Source: Sambucus nigra (lineage: Eukaryota > Streptophyta > Magnoliopsida > Dipsacales > Adoxaceae). From it: a stretch of 64,000 nucleotides of DNA. The notes beneath the pieces were generated by a model. That model saw only the letters and a list, made by a program, of their open reading frames with translations, was not told where the DNA came from and searched no databases. Shown here one piece after another: positions 1 through 12,719 of the stretch. The position numbers and the translations under genes were made by a program. The first letter of the stretch is position 1. Every line of letters starts with the position of its first letter. Location of the stretch: NCBI GenBank assembly GCA_949130495.1, contig OX422213.1, positions 58,688,678 through 58,752,677 of the forward strand, read 5' to 3'.

Positions 1-2383
1 CTTTATTGTCCTGATTCGGTGTGTATTTTATTTACCGTTACGCGAAAAGATTTAACTCATTATCATGTTTAGTGCTCAAGGCTTGGTGATAGAAAGAGCT
101 CATTGTTATATCGATCCTTTAGAGATGTGGGAGTTAAGATTTGTATTCATATTTTTGGAGACAGGATCTCGAGAGTCCCGATTGTATGTGTATGAGATTT
201 ATGGAACGTCATTACCACCAATTCTGAGCGATAGTGTAATTGGCAAAAAGTTATTTTCTTAAATGTAATTGTGGAAAGAGACATGACTTTTATGTAGAGA
301 GACGGGAATATAGGGGTACATGTTATGGGATGAGGACCTAACAGATTTCGATAATCAACAATGCTAGGTAGTAGTGTATCGGGGGCTTCCTTATTTGGAT
401 TTTGCTTTGCGAGACATCTCGCGCTTGAAACTTAGCGTAAGGTTGGAAGTAGGGAGATGTTTGGTCATTCATCCATAAGTCCGGTACCTTGGTCGCTATA
501 GAAGTATGTAGTTATAACTGTAAGTAGTTTAGTTACGATATAAGGATAGTGGATCCAGTTGTGAGGTGAGGAGGCATTGGAAATTTTGTCTTATCACCAT
601 GAGTTCAGGGGTGGAACGATGTCAAGGAGGATTTAGAAATTCAATTTCTAGGGTGATTGAGAGTTCCCCAAGTATTGTAACCACGTTGTGAGCACATGGA
701 AAATAAATAATTGGGTGTTATGTGTGAAGTGTATGTGATGTTTATGCTGGTATGCACGATTTATAGGTTGTGGAGGCATCCAGGTTAGCTGAGGTTAGAA
801 TCGTTCGTGTTAAAGGAACGTGGGAATATATGTGTGAAATATATGCCTGAGGGATTAATATAACAAAGTAGAAATAGTAAAGTGGATTAAGCATCATGTG
901 AGAAGGACGATAATCCATAAATACATGTGCAATCAGAATAGCACACCCAAATTTGGTGGAAAGGCTGTGGGAAGCCATTTAAAAGGAGTATTCCTTGAGA
1001 AGGGTAAAATTTAACTATTATGGAAAACGCTCGGAGAAACGTTTTTCCTAGTCGAATATTGAGAGAGACTTGCGCGTAGGTAGAATGATGATGTTAGTAA
1101 GGTATAAAAAGTCTAGAAGTGCACATCGTGGAGAAAAGTGCATGAGTCAGAACTTTCAGTATACGTCGAGGAAAGAAGGGGAGTATTAAGTATCACTTAA
1201 TGTGAGACATTAGAAGTGGAAGTCGATGTTTAGCGGGATTTGGTGAGTAGTCTCCGCATGCACTACTCATAGATAGAATTCGGTTAGAGCAAGAGCTTCA
1301 ACCAGAAAAATTTGTATCAAGCCGACGATTTCGATAATGGAAGAGGGCAGTCAAGTCGCTAATATTTCTTTGATGGGTTGACAACCTCAAGGTAAGGTCA
1401 AGAATTACTTCGAATATGTGGAACAAGTTGACCAAGAAGAAAGCGATTCATATTCCTTTGGGGTGATTTAAAATATTAGATAGTGTGCCCCAGTCTACCT
1501 TTGAAAAGAAGGATCGCGCCGATACGTGGTCCTGCCCGACATTGTTCAGAACTAGGATGAGATTATTGAACCCCACCTTCAATATGGGATTTTAGTAAGA
1601 ACTGAGGATAACATCTCGTTTGGGAGAAGGTTGTATCACCTATAGACGGGGAGTATGCAAAGGTGATTAATGACTAGTGGAGTTGTATGAAAGTAATTTC
1701 GGACTCATTGTGGTCATTTCATATCCGCAGCAATTATAGCTCGTTAGTAAAGTATATTATGGTACTTGGGAGAAGTTATTACCTAATGCTAGAGTTATGT
1801 GTAAGCACCCATACCTGTTTATGGTGGACACAGTACTTATTGAGGTTTTGTGCAAAGAACCTTGCTATTCCCCCTCTAAATATTTAGAGGTGAGTGGATA
1901 ATCAGAATTTTTGATTGGTCGAGTTAGAGTCCGATGACTATGGTGGAATTACCATAAAAAATTTTAGGTGGCTGTCGAGTTAGAACATAAAAAATCGAGA
2001 TTCGAAGAACCGACAAGAGTGGTCAAATGATCATATGGTTTCTCTCAAGATGGGAGTTTTGTGTTTAGATAAATATGAGTAGTTGATACGTAGTTAGGTC
2101 CCTCCCGATGATATTGAGAGAATGGGGGCCAATGATATATAGGCTCGTCTTATTCGAATATCGTTAGGTAGGAGAAAGTTGAAGTTCCGTCAATGAGGTG
2201 TGACCCTATAACCGATAAAGTGTTGAGACTGTTAAACAAGCTCATGTGAGGCGATGGCTACAATGATTGAGCGCCTTACTCTGAAGTTAGTTTTACGTAC
2301 TGATAAAGTATCCAGAATTGTTTCACTAGGTAGGCCTTATTTTCCGAATTTCGGGACAAAATTCCATTATTAGGGGGGAAGTA
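1..2383 (+). mobile_element. Decayed internal region of LTR retrotransposon A
   Basis: No reading frame longer than about 80 codons survives and no protein domain could be recognised with confidence. It is assigned to a retrotransposon because its right end is a purine-rich tract that runs directly into a long terminal repeat starting TGTAATATCCCG at 2384, which is how the 3' end of a Ty3/gypsy internal region looks. The 5' part of the element and its other LTR would lie left of the window. A short stretch near 110-130 faintly resembles the conserved end of a gypsy integrase, but this is too weak to call. Confidence 0.5.
2372..2383 (+). promoter_or_regulatory. Polypurine tract of element A
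   Basis: The run AGGGGGGAAGTA sits immediately before the LTR start. In LTR retrotransposons this tract primes plus-strand DNA synthesis, so it fixes the LTR at 2384-5909 as the 3' LTR of an element lying to its left. Confidence 0.6.
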
Positions 2384-3316
2384 TGTAATATCCCGTATTT
2401 TTACCGCCCTTAATTATGGGATTAATTAAATTTAATTGGGATAAATTAATTTAATATTAATATGGATTTTTAAAATAAATATTTACTAGCGTGATGAGAG
2501 TTAGTAATTATTGGTAAGAATAATGTTGGATATTACTAGATGAGTAAAGTAATATATGAGAAATTATCGCGAGTGAATAATACGACAATTATAGAAATTA
2601 AGTCGGGACGCGAATGTGTCGTGTCGAGACTAAATTAATGCAATAAAAGTAAATTAATTATAAGTCATCTGTATGGTCATTTCGAGTGCGCCAATGTGTC
2701 AGGAAGGGTCGAGATAGTCAAAAAAGTGTACCCAGGGGTTTAGTTTGGGTCTCGGGACGTTTTTAGGCCTAAACGGTAACCCGAGAGGGCATTTTAGTAA
2801 TTTTCCTTTTTAAGGCTTAATTATGGACGAAAATTAAAGGGGTATATCTGATGGGAGTTAGAGTCTTCAAGGATTAGAATTGGTAGAGTTTCAGGGAGGC
2901 TAAAGAAGGGAGAAGATAGAAGACTCCAAAGGAGAGAACCATCCTACCTACACCACCTTTGCCATCTTTCACCACCAATGCGTAGATGGGGAAATGAGGG
3001 ACGCAACCATACCCGTCAACACCTGAGAATCAGACCTTCATATCTGAGGCAAGTATCTAACTTGTTGTTCTTTAGTTTATAACACATCCATGCTAGTGTA
3101 GGAGATAATAAATTATGTTTTCATGAAAGATAAATGAGATTTGGGAGATTTATATTGAAATTCTGAATAGAACTCATGTTAGGACAACCCTATTGTTACA
3201 TGTAGATGATTAACCACAAAATTGGTGTCCAGTAGAAGTTAAAATTTGGAATAATTAGGAAGATACTGATCATGAGGATAAAAATAGGGTTCTTGATGTA
3301 TTAATTTGAATTAACC

Positions 3317-3802
3317 AAGGTTCTAAAAAACGCGGCGCGTGACCGAGGCGTGGAGGTCAAGCCTTAAGCCTTAGAAGCCTAGGCGGGCCTTGGGTGTAAA
3401 AAGGCATTTAGGCATTTTTTAATAAATTTTAATAGTTTTTTTTACTATGGCAAGGCTATTAATAGCGTTTAGACAAGACATATTTGTAAATTAAAGTAAA
3501 AAAATACTTTAAAAAGGCGTTTAGACATACCTTAAAAATATATCTAAATATTTGTAAATTAAAATACTAGTTTTTTAAAATACAAAAAAAAACAAAAAAA
3601 ATTGCATTTTTTCACGCCTTACCCCCAAAAAACGCGCATTTTTTCACACCTTACCCCCAAAAAACGCGCATTTTTTCACGCCTTACCCCAAAAAATGTTG
3701 ACTATCGTTGACCATGCCTTGATCCACGCCTAGGGTCAAAACTTGGCGTATCTAAAAAGCCTCACTCCTTGGCGCCGCCTAGGCTCTCTTTTTAGAACAC
3801 TG
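3317..3802. mobile_element. Small Mutator-like non-autonomous element (486 bp)
   Basis: The segment is bounded by identical 9-bp direct repeats GAATTAACC at 3308-3316 and 3803-3811. Its ends are imperfect inverted repeats: AAGGTTCTAAAAA on the left, and CAGTGTTCTAAAAA read inward from the right. A 9-bp duplication with terminal inverted repeats is the signature of Mutator-like elements. It has no coding capacity, so it would need a transposase from elsewhere. It interrupts the LTR of element A and is therefore younger than that LTR. Confidence 0.75.
3604..3697. repeat. Minisatellite, 32-bp unit, about 2.9 copies
   Basis: Three near-identical 32-bp units start at 3604, 3636 and 3668. Each contains GCATTTTTTCACGCC followed by TTACCCCCAAAAAACGC. 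The array lies wholly inside the small Mutator-like element. Confidence 0.85.
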
Positions 3803-4004
3803 GAATTAACCCTTTAATTGATGGACTTTGATGAATTTGTATATGTTTTACGTTAGAAATCATGTATATAGTATGATACAACTGTTGGATTAATTGTTTG
3901 GGAGTTTGGGACAAATTAACAGAGGTTTTTGAGGATTTATGTTAAGGAAACTCGTAGGTTAATATTGTATAAAACTAGGCCAACACCTGCTTGATCAATC
4001 AATC

Positions 4005-4075
4005 AACTTAACAATTTCGATCGATCAACTAGATCAATCGATTGACCCCCTTTCATCGATCGATCGACCCCTCCT
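4005..4075. repeat. Cluster of CGATCGAT-type palindromes in the LTR of element A
   Basis: Several degenerate and perfect TCGATCGATCGA palindromes are spaced across about 70 bp. The sibling LTR at 56605-59650 has a denser version at 58446-58520, so the cluster is a family feature of this LTR. Its role is unknown. It could be a protein-binding array or simply an expanded short repeat. Confidence 0.7.
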
Positions 4076-4516
4076 GGAAACTGATATTTTTTTCCCTTTT
4101 AAAGTTAATTCAGTCCTAATGTGTAAGGACCCTTGGGCTTAATTTAAATATCATAATGGGACTTGAGAAGGACCAGTAGGGTATAAATAGGGTCCGAGTA
4201 AGACGACTTATTCTGAGATTTAATCGTGGGATTTTGGGGATATGAATTGAGTGGGAAATCGTGTGTACATTAAATTTGACCTTGTGAGAATTAAGAAGGA
4301 CTTAGACCGTAGGGTAGAGAGTGTATACCTACTGATCTTATGCATATCAATATGAAACACTTAAAGAGCCGAGAAGTACTTAAGAACTGGGGGTAATTGA
4401 GAAAATTAAAGAATTATTAAACTATACGTAGGATTTGGGCATTATGTGCCACGTTTGGTTAAAATATTGTGGGTCATGGGCATACCTAGATGAATAATGT
4501 GAATATATACGAGTGC

Positions 4517-4518
<2 letters not shown>

Positions 4519-4577
<59 letters not shown>
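4519..4577. repeat. (TA)n microsatellite
   Basis: An almost pure run of alternating T and A about 59 bp long lies inside the LTR of element A. Open frames that cross it encode only alternating Ile/Tyr and are not genes. Confidence 0.95.
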
Positions 4578-4579
<2 letters not shown>

Positions 4580-5909
4580 GTGAATATATGTGTGTAATCA
4601 TACCCGTGCTACTTGCTATCACGGAGGTTTTCGCACCGGGACAATCTTATCTCGATGGGACCTTTATGGGGGGATATTGACTTGTACCCTAGAACATAGC
4701 ATCCTTAGTACAGGCTATCTAAGAATGATAGTCAGGCGGTCCTAAGAGACATGAGGGTATGTGCTGACCTCTTAGTGGCTTTTAACTATGTTTCGCTTCT
4801 AATATGTGTGTTTTGTGTTAATACAGTTCGAGAGTGATTACGAACTAGTATTTTCCTTTGTATAAGAGATACAGGGACTTGATAGCAGAGTATGCTAGCA
4901 CCATAGATTTATGTGGGGTGCCTTATTAGTATATATATTATGAGTGATAAATAAATATACATGTGATTAATCTATTGGGCTTGTAAGTAGATATGTATTG
5001 AATAATTCATAGTAAATGAAATAAGTGGTTGCGAACTCAAGTCTATATTGAGACAAATATAACTGGCCTAATATATTCATAAGAAAAGGTTAGCTGATAT
5101 AACTATAGTCATGCGATTACTTGAAAAAAAATTTGGTGGGGGGAAATTGAATTAGATTATTTAATTAGATTAGATTTATCCAGATTAGTTCGTTAGTACA
5201 TTAGGCGTGCACACTAGTGGAAGGGTGAGAATTCCCAAGTGCACTGACATGTATGTAATATCAACTGGTAAGCATTTTATATACTTGCGAAACCATTTTT
5301 AAAGTTTTTTTACAGTCGGGCTCTGACCCGTTTCTTGTTATCTCTTACTTCTCTTGTATATATATATATGTATTATAGGGTCCCAGCCACAGGGGTGTCA
5401 GGCTTAGATCTTCGGACTTTTGACGTGATGCAGCTAGTGTGAGAGTTATAGGTCCTTGTAGTAGAAGACTTCATCCTTATCTTCTCAGTCTTCTATTTAG
5501 TCATCATTAGATAGGGCATGTGTCTCCCATTTCCAGATTTATCTAGTTTAGAGAGATTTGTACTCTTGATTTATTTCAGTATTCTATTTTAGTTGGGATT
5601 ACTTGTGATTATTATATTGTCCTGCGATTTGGGATATTTTATTTCGATTGATTTATCAAGCATGTTCTTTCATTTGGAAGGTTTGGTTTTAATACTATCA
5701 TTTGTATTCGTGAAAATGGTTTCATAATTAATAATAACAATCGGACTTAATTTAAAATTAAATGTTTTGACACTTAGCTTAATTATTTATTAGGTTATTA
5801 ATAAAGAAATTTTTTTTTGACAATGATGCAAAGAATGAACCAACTGGACACTTTGAGTTAATTTAATAAAGGACTGATCATCGGGTATTTAATTAGGTGG
5901 GGTGTCACA

Positions 5910-7106
5910 GAAGTATATGGTTACATATGTGGCAAAGTGCTACACTTGTCAACAAGTAAAGGCCGAGCATAAAAAACCAGCAATGCTTTGCAACAACTAC
6001 TAGTGGGGGAATGGAAGTGGGAGCATATCATGATGGACTTTTTCATAGCCTTACCATAATCTGAGCATGGTCATGATGCAGTGTGGGTTATTATGGATCG
6101 ACTCACAAAATCCGCAGATTCTTTGCCGATTAAGTTGACAGACAACATGACTAAGTTGGCGAGGCTATATGTTCGGGTTATAGTCAGACAACATAGTGTT
6201 TTGCTCTCGATTGTCTTAAATAGGGATCCCCAAGTTGTATCTGAGTTCTAGAAGATGTTTCAGCAATATTTGGATACCAAGTTGAATATGAGTAAGGAGT
6301 ATCACCTTAAGACTGATGGGTAGTCAAAACGAACCATCTAAATTTTAAAGGACATGTTAAGGGCTTTCACACTCGACTTTATGGGTAGTTTGGCGGAGAA
6401 TCTGCAACTGGCATATTTTTCCTACAATAATAGTTACCTAGCAAGCATCAAAACGTCTCCCTATGGGATGACATACTTATCTTTGGTTTGTTGGGCAGAG
6501 GTGGGTGAGAAGCATCTCACTAATTTAGATTTTATTAGAGAAATGACTAATAAGGTTTAGGTAATTCGATAGAGCATCATGACAAAATAGATACGTCAAA
6601 AGAATTACGTCGATAGTCGTCGCACACCTCTAGATTTTTGGGTAGGTGACCATGTAATGTTGAATGTTAGGGCAAAAATCGGTATTCAACGATTCGGGCA
6701 GAAGGGGATATTGGTCCCATGGTATATCGATCCCTTCGAGATCTTGGAATGGATTGGGAATGTATCATATCGCTTGGTGCTATCTCTAGAGTTTTCCCAA
6801 GAAATAATGTTTTCCAAGTCTCTATGTTGAAAAAGTATCTTGATGACCCTCATTACATCATAGAATGGAACCACATTGAGTTGCAGGAAGACGTTACGTT
6901 TCCAGTGTGACTAGTGTCTATTTTGGACCGTGAGGACAGGGTCTAGTGAAATAAGGTAATTCCATTGGTGAAGGTTCTTTGGAAGTTTCAAGGTGTCAAA
7001 ACTGCGACTTGTGAGCGTGAGCTGGAAATGCAGGAGAAGCACCCGAAAATCTTTCTTTTGTAGGTTATTCTGATTTTGAGGATGAAATTTCCTAAGGTGG
7101 GGAGAA
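5910..7106 (+). pseudogene. Ty3/gypsy chromovirus integrase and chromodomain remnant (element B)
   Basis: Conceptual translation gives the end of the integrase zinc finger (CYTC at about 5940), the core with MMDF near 6033 and VLNRDP near 6215, the DG-S-RT segment near 6315, the GPFEIL-like motif near 6730, and a C-terminal ILDRED...VLWKFQGV segment near 6915-6990 that matches the chromodomain-type tail of plant chromoviruses. Integrase would insert the element cDNA into the genome. The copy is dead: stop codons occur near 6249, 6322 and 6340, and the third catalytic residue, expected as Glu before Arg-Thr, reads Lys (a G-to-A change). The 5' part of B would lie left of element A, outside the window. 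Confidence 0.85.
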
Positions 7107-9247
7107 TGTAACACCGGGACCCGAGATTTAATCTCTTCCCATGTAAATTTGAATTTATAGGTGAATGTTGAATTTGAACCATCATTGTAGCCTTCATGCA
7201 TATTGAATTGGACTTTTTATGGCATAAAATTTAATAGTGGAATTTTTATGTTGTTCAAACAAGAAGTATGGTCATTCGAACGAGGATTGAATGACTTCTA
7301 AAGACTGAGAAAACGGTCAATTTTCTTGATCCAAAATCTAGTTGGAAAGCCATTCGAACGAAGTACCCTGTCGTTCGAATGAAGGGGATTTCTTATTTGA
7401 ATGAGGTACTTCTCACATCCCATTTAACCCAAGATTTTTGCATCATTAGTACCTCATTATATGTCATTCTAATGAATATGGATCTCATTCGAACGGGTCG
7501 TTCAAACAACCAGAGATGAATTTGAAAATCTACATATTTTTAATGTGTTGTCAACACATGAGCCATTGGATCTATGAGATGTCAACCTTTGGTGCACTAG
7601 ATCAAATAAAACGTGTTTGGCATGGGGAAAACCTCAGGTAAATAATATTTATGGGTTTGTTGGTTATTTAAGAGAAAGAAGGAGGTGGGTTCTTCCACCC
7701 ATTTGCATATCATCCATAACTTCTCACTCTCTCTAGTACAAGAGCATTTCATCCTCCCCAAATCATTCCCACCGTAGTTAAAACATACCTCCACCATAAT
7801 ACCCCATTTTCACCCCATTTCCAGGTTTCATTCTACCTCTACAATACTTTTAAAGATAGAAGTTGGGTATGGTGGAGTGAGTATGAGCATTCAAGATAGC
7901 TTTGGAGTGTTTCAAAGAGCTTTTGGAGTATTTTGGAGACTATAGTTTCCATCTTCATCTTCTTCATTGTTATCCTCTTCAAACCTTGAGGTAGGGTTGT
8001 TCTTTCTCTAAGTTTTTAAGGTTTCAAACCATGAAAAATATGTAGGATGCAAGCTAGATATGATTTAAACTGAAAAATGAAGATATTTTCTAGTATGGTC
8101 AAGTCTTGTAAAAAAGGAGTTTTAAAGAAGATAAAACCTAAATGGATTTTGATGAATGGAATTTTTAATCTTGATATATGGAGAGTAAGCACATAAAATA
8201 TAAATCCATGTTAATATCTTGTTTAGTTTCATAGTTGAGGATTTTATAGGCATGAAATCATTTTTAACATGTGTAGAAACATATAATATGTTTGTAGAAG
8301 ATATTTTGGACTTGATAAATGATGTTAAAATGGTTTTCATTAGGAAACAATAAAATGTGGAAAACATCCTTAAAATTGTGTTATAAATATTGTTAAAAAT
8401 GAAGAAAACCAATATTTGATGTTATATGTGATAATGGGGTAAGGTAGAAGAAATTTTGCTAAAATGGTCTTCAAATGATGAAATGTATTTGATGTAGCGA
8501 AACATAATGATGAAGCATTATTTTTCAACATAAAATCATAAAAGGATGGTTTTCAAAGGAAATTTTGACCATTAGTTCCAAATGATTTAAATATGTTTTT
8601 CACAAAGTTACGACGAAAAAAGGGTAAAACGGTAATTTTGATAAAATTAAGGGTTGTAGTGATCGGACATCCTCGTTAAACCTTATCGGTCAGTTTTCAA
8701 TAAAAACAGATAAAGTGGAGAAAATGGCATGTTGACAAGATGAAATGATGATATAAACCATATAAATGATATAAACGGAAAAATTATGGAATATTGTGGA
8801 CACTTACAAAAATGTTAAAATATATTGATATGGGCTCGGATGCACCGGAAATAATTAAGAAGGGACCGAAGCCCTAGGATGAAAGATCCAAAATCACTGG
8901 CCAGAGCATATGGTAACATAGCCAGCAGTGTGGAACCCGTTAAATAAAGCGAATATTTGAAAAAAATTTAGAGAAGATAATGCAAAAAAAATGAATATGG
9001 TTGTGCTCGAGAATATAAATAAGACAACCCAATGAAATGTGATAAAAAGGACACTAAGGAATAAAATGTGGTTCATTAGCCTTTAGACCAGATGAAGGGT
9101 GGTATAAAATGGTTAAGCGTGAGTATGAGTGCATTGCATGGCAGTTGCATTAATACTAGCTAAATTGTTAAATGTTTTCAAAATTATTGAAATACATGTT
9201 ATATGTATAGTATTTTTGCAGAAAACGTATATCTTAGTATTACCAAA
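7107..9247 (+). mobile_element. 3' LTR of element B, left segment
   Basis: The LTR begins TGTAACACCGGG directly after a purine-rich tract (AAGGTGGGGAGAA) that follows the chromodomain region. It is interrupted at 9247/9248 by Athila-like element C and resumes at 22828. The left segment holds no gene. It contains several TTCGAA palindromes at 7270-7510 and otherwise AT-rich sequence. The short open frames inside it have no recognisable product. Confidence 0.75.
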
Positions 9248-10726
9248 TAATTTTGTATAAATATTTCATATTTATCCTTATAATTTAGGTAGTTTTATAG
9301 TCCCATACAATGTAAAGAAGATTGACTTATCTCATTTTCATTCCAGTGACCCTATTTGGCAAGTGTTCCTTATTTCGTGTATTTCTCATATATTTTATAG
9401 GTATTTATTGCAAAATGAATGAGCGAGAGAAATCAAAATAAGAAAAGAAAATAAGGAAAAGAATTTCAAAGGCAAAAATATAATTTGTATACCAAACCGC
9501 GAAAGCGGAGTCTAAAGAAGAGTTGAAGAGTTTGACTCTACGGGTAGACTAGAAGAAATGAGACCAGATTCTGAGTTATGGTTGAAGTGTTATAAGTGTA
9601 GAAAGTTGAGAAGGATCCAGGGGTATTTTTGTAATTATCCAGCATTCAAATCGATTTGAAGAACAAAGATTCAGTTTAGAATTGAACCCGTTCGGTCATC
9701 AAGTGAACTGATTTGGAATGACTGTGTGCAAAATTTATTTTTAATACTTTTATTAATGAGAGTTGTGTATGGTTAAAACACTTGAAAAAACATGTCCAAC
9801 TTAGTTAGTTCATAATTAGACTTAGTTTCACATTAGTTTTACCTAGTTTCTGAAGGCTAGGAGGGGGAAGAAATATCAAGACTGAAGTTTCTAATTCTCT
9901 TACATGAAATTTCAATAAAAAGCAAGATTTCTTTCCAATTTTTATTCCAAGCTTGGTTTTTGATTGTTTTTCTTTCCTTATTTCTTCACTGATGTTAATT
10001 ATTTGTTTTCTTGCTATATTTCTATCATAATGTCTTAATGTTACGTTAATAATTCATGCATAGTTATATTTAACATGTCCGACCATATAATTAGAGGGTT
10101 GGGGTACATAAACCCAACCTAGGTTAATAAGTTGGATATAAAATTGGATGAAATTATAGAGATCCGTAGGCTTGATATTTTATAGATACAAGTACTAAAG
10201 GTCTCTTAACTTTGTTTACCCTATGTAACCGGGGTGTTTAAGAGTGTAATCTGCGTATCGAAAATCTCGCCATTCATGTTAAATCTATTATTGACTAGAT
10301 ATTGCGCGGAGTAAAATCCTCATATGTTTAATGCTTTGAAAATTTTAATGTTCTCTTCTAACTATTAATATAATTTTTGAAAATTTTGTATCCAACGAAT
10401 TTACCTAAGGTTCGGGGAAGTTTATTTCAATCCCATTTTTTGCATATAGTTTAAATCAAAAAGTTTTTTTCCTTGCATGCATAGTTGGTTCACATTTATT
10501 AATTAGGTTGCATTAGTTACATAGAAGATTTCATAAGAACTCATCACGTTTTTCTTTCTTTTTCATGAGTCGGTCATTAGATTTTAGACACCTTCCGTAG
10601 TAGTCGTTACGTTTTACAACTTATTTCATGAGTTAGATACCTGAATTGCTCGGATTATTACTTACGTGACTTGCTTGCACTTGAGCCGTAATTCACATGA
10701 ATTAGAGACAATTTTGAGTCGCATCA
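9248..10726 (+). mobile_element. 5' LTR of Athila-like element C
   Basis: The left copy aligns with 21357-22827 over its whole length. Shared landmarks are TTTAGGTAGTTTTATAGTCC, TTGACTTATCTCATTTTC, a block reading GAGGGTTGGGGTACAT, and the end GCATCA. The first bases read TAATTTTG where the other copy has TGATTCGG, so the canonical TG start has decayed to TA. Confidence 0.85.
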
Positions 10727-10732
10727 AGTTTT

Positions 10733-10750
10733 TTGCGTCGTTGTTGGGGA
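10733..10750 (+). promoter_or_regulatory. Primer-binding site of element C (decayed)
   Basis: The 18 bases TTGCGTCGTTGTTGGGGA lie 6 bp after the 5' LTR. They match the tRNA-Asp type site typical of Athila/Tat elements (TGGCGCCGTTGCCGGGGA), with most of the differences being C-to-T changes as expected from deamination of methylated cytosine. Confidence 0.75.
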
Positions 10751-11029
10751 TTAAGTAGATACTAGGTTGGGAAGAATTAATCTAATAATTTGACTCCAAT
10801 CTTAAAAAGCCAAAGAAAAATAAGAAAATTCATAAAACAAATAAAATACAAAAAATAGAAAAATCAGAAAACATTCAAAAAATATTCTCTCGTGCTTTAA
10901 ATGCAAAACACTCCATCCAATCCCACTCCTACTCCTCATATGGTACATGAAAATCCCATTGAAGAATTCAGTCTTGATAGTCCACACACTCCAAACGCTT
11001 CAAATTTTTAGCTCTCACCTCCTACACCA

Positions 11030-12640
11030 CACAACTCCATCATGAGTCACACTTTGAGTCACACGTCTAGGGCGTTCAGTGAGGATATCGAGTCACTAAG
11101 TAAGAGCGTACTTTCTAACAATGATAGTTTCGGGATGGGTGAGGGAGTGATGTTGTATTTCTCCATAAGAGGCCTCTTATACCCCGAGAAAATAGTCGCT
11201 CTAGGTCGAATTATATTTCCATATCATGCGGGGTAGTTTCATTTAGTAATGAGACGATTTAGATTCTCCATACATTCCATGGTATGGAGTCGAAAATGCC
11301 CAACCTCCCCATTAGAGAGTTCGAGGAGGCGTGTGATACTATCAATGACCAGACGTGCACCCAAGATGTAGTGCGTCCCGAGATTTTTTCCTTCTCCCTT
11401 AAGGATAAGGCTAAGACATGTCTTCGATTACTAGCACCGAACTTGATAGCCACTTGGAGGGATATGCAGGCTAAGTTTCTCCAAAGTTATTTCCCGCACA
11501 TAGGACCAATTCTATTAGGGCCCAAATTATTACCTTTAGAAAAATGATAATGATCCTTTTGATAGATGTTGGGAAAGGTTTAAGGAGTTCATCTATATGT
11601 TCCCACACAACGGTTTTGAGAAGTGGAGACTCATTTCCTACTTCCATCATGGGTTACGTTTAAGTTCCAAACAACTTGTTAAAACTATATGCTTGGGAGA
11701 GTTCTTAGTCTTAGACGTGAACGTACTGGAGGCCCATTTTAAGCATGTCGCTAAGACTACTCAAGCATGTGACACGTCATATCCAAATACCCAACCCAAA
11801 GCTACACACACGGCCACGTCTTTTTCTGCATCCGATCTTTATCAATTGGACAAGGAAGCAAAATTGAAACTCCAAATCAATCAAGTGTCCAAGAGGTTAG
11901 AAGACATGGTCGAAGCTAGGGAGAGACGTATTTGGAGCCAGTTGAGCATTGAGAGAGGAGGTTTGCGCTATTTGTGAGGCGAGAGATTTAACTAAGGAAT
12001 ATCCAATGATACTCGCCTACAAAGTGATGCTCCAAGAGCAAGTTGAGGCGATGGGATCCTAGAAGGGTAATTTTAACTCCCCTCACGGTAATTCATACAA
12101 CCCCTTATGGCGAAGCCATCCCTATTTTAGTTACGAAAAATTGAACACAATGATGAATCTGAATCCACATGTTGCCCAACAACCACCACCACTCCGACCT
12201 TACCAACAAGCTCCACCTATGCAAGCTCCCACTCTTGCGTCGTATATAATCCCATAATGGAAGAGCCTAGATGACACTTTAGACCAATTCATGCAAACTC
12301 ACTCAGTGATAAATTCTCAAAATGTCCAAAATTTTGCCGACTTAAAAGGCGTCGTTGTCTAAATTGCAATCTTCCCTAAGTGTCCAAGAGAACGACAAGT
12401 TTTTCTCCCAAGGAAAAAGACCTCCCCATGGTCAAAATTGTGTTATCTCAAATATCTATGTGAACAAAGAGCAATATCAATGGGTTACCACACTATGTAA
12501 GGGAGGGTTGTTGACTTGTCACCATCCCCATACGAAAAGCAAAATGACAAGGAGGTTTTGCCCGAAACGAAATAGGATGAAGATTCCCCCTTGGAGGAGA
12601 TTGATAAATAGGACAAAATTAAGCCCGATGTGGTAATGAA
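11030..12640 (+). pseudogene. Athila-type gag remnant
   Basis: The capsid-like core is spread over several frames: 11284-11547 (NLPIREFEEACDTIN, then FSFSLKDKAKTCLRLL and a WRDMQAKFLQSYFP segment) and 11597-11977 (RLISYFHHGLRLSSKQLV). These follow the order of Athila gag, which coats the RNA genome. The region 12000-12640 continues with Pro/Gln-rich and Met-Gln-Thr segments typical of the gag C-terminus, but it is cut by stops. Frameshifts near 11550 and stops near 11977 and 12255 show it cannot make an intact Gag. Confidence 0.8.
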
Positions 12641-12719
12641 ACCCCCTAATGCTACTCCTTACTCTCAATGTTTGGTCCCTCCCCTAAAGGGGCCATTAGT
12701 GATGATATTTTAGAAGTGC

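Larger units (their letters stand above)
2384..5909 (+). mobile_element. 3' LTR of Ty3/gypsy element A
   Basis: The repeat begins TGTAATATCCCG and ends GGGGTGTCACA, giving TG...CA ends. The solo LTR at 56605-59650 on the opposite strand has matching ends, a matching block of CGATCGAT palindromes and a similar length once the 486-bp insertion at 3317-3802 is subtracted (about 3.03 kb against 3.05 kb). The right flank is the integrase of a different element (B), so A inserted into B. The left target-site copy is outside the window. Internal additions are a 486-bp inverted-repeat element and a TA microsatellite. Confidence 0.8.

Noticed and set aside
4422..4622. Open frames rich in Ile/Tyr over TA runs (also at 47944-48244 and 24715-25017)
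   Set aside because: These are translated microsatellites, not proteins.
2378..5915. GAAGTA on both sides of the element A LTR as a target duplication of a solo LTR
   Set aside because: The left copy is part of the polypurine tract of element A, and the left flank does not continue the integrase found on the right. The match is probably chance.
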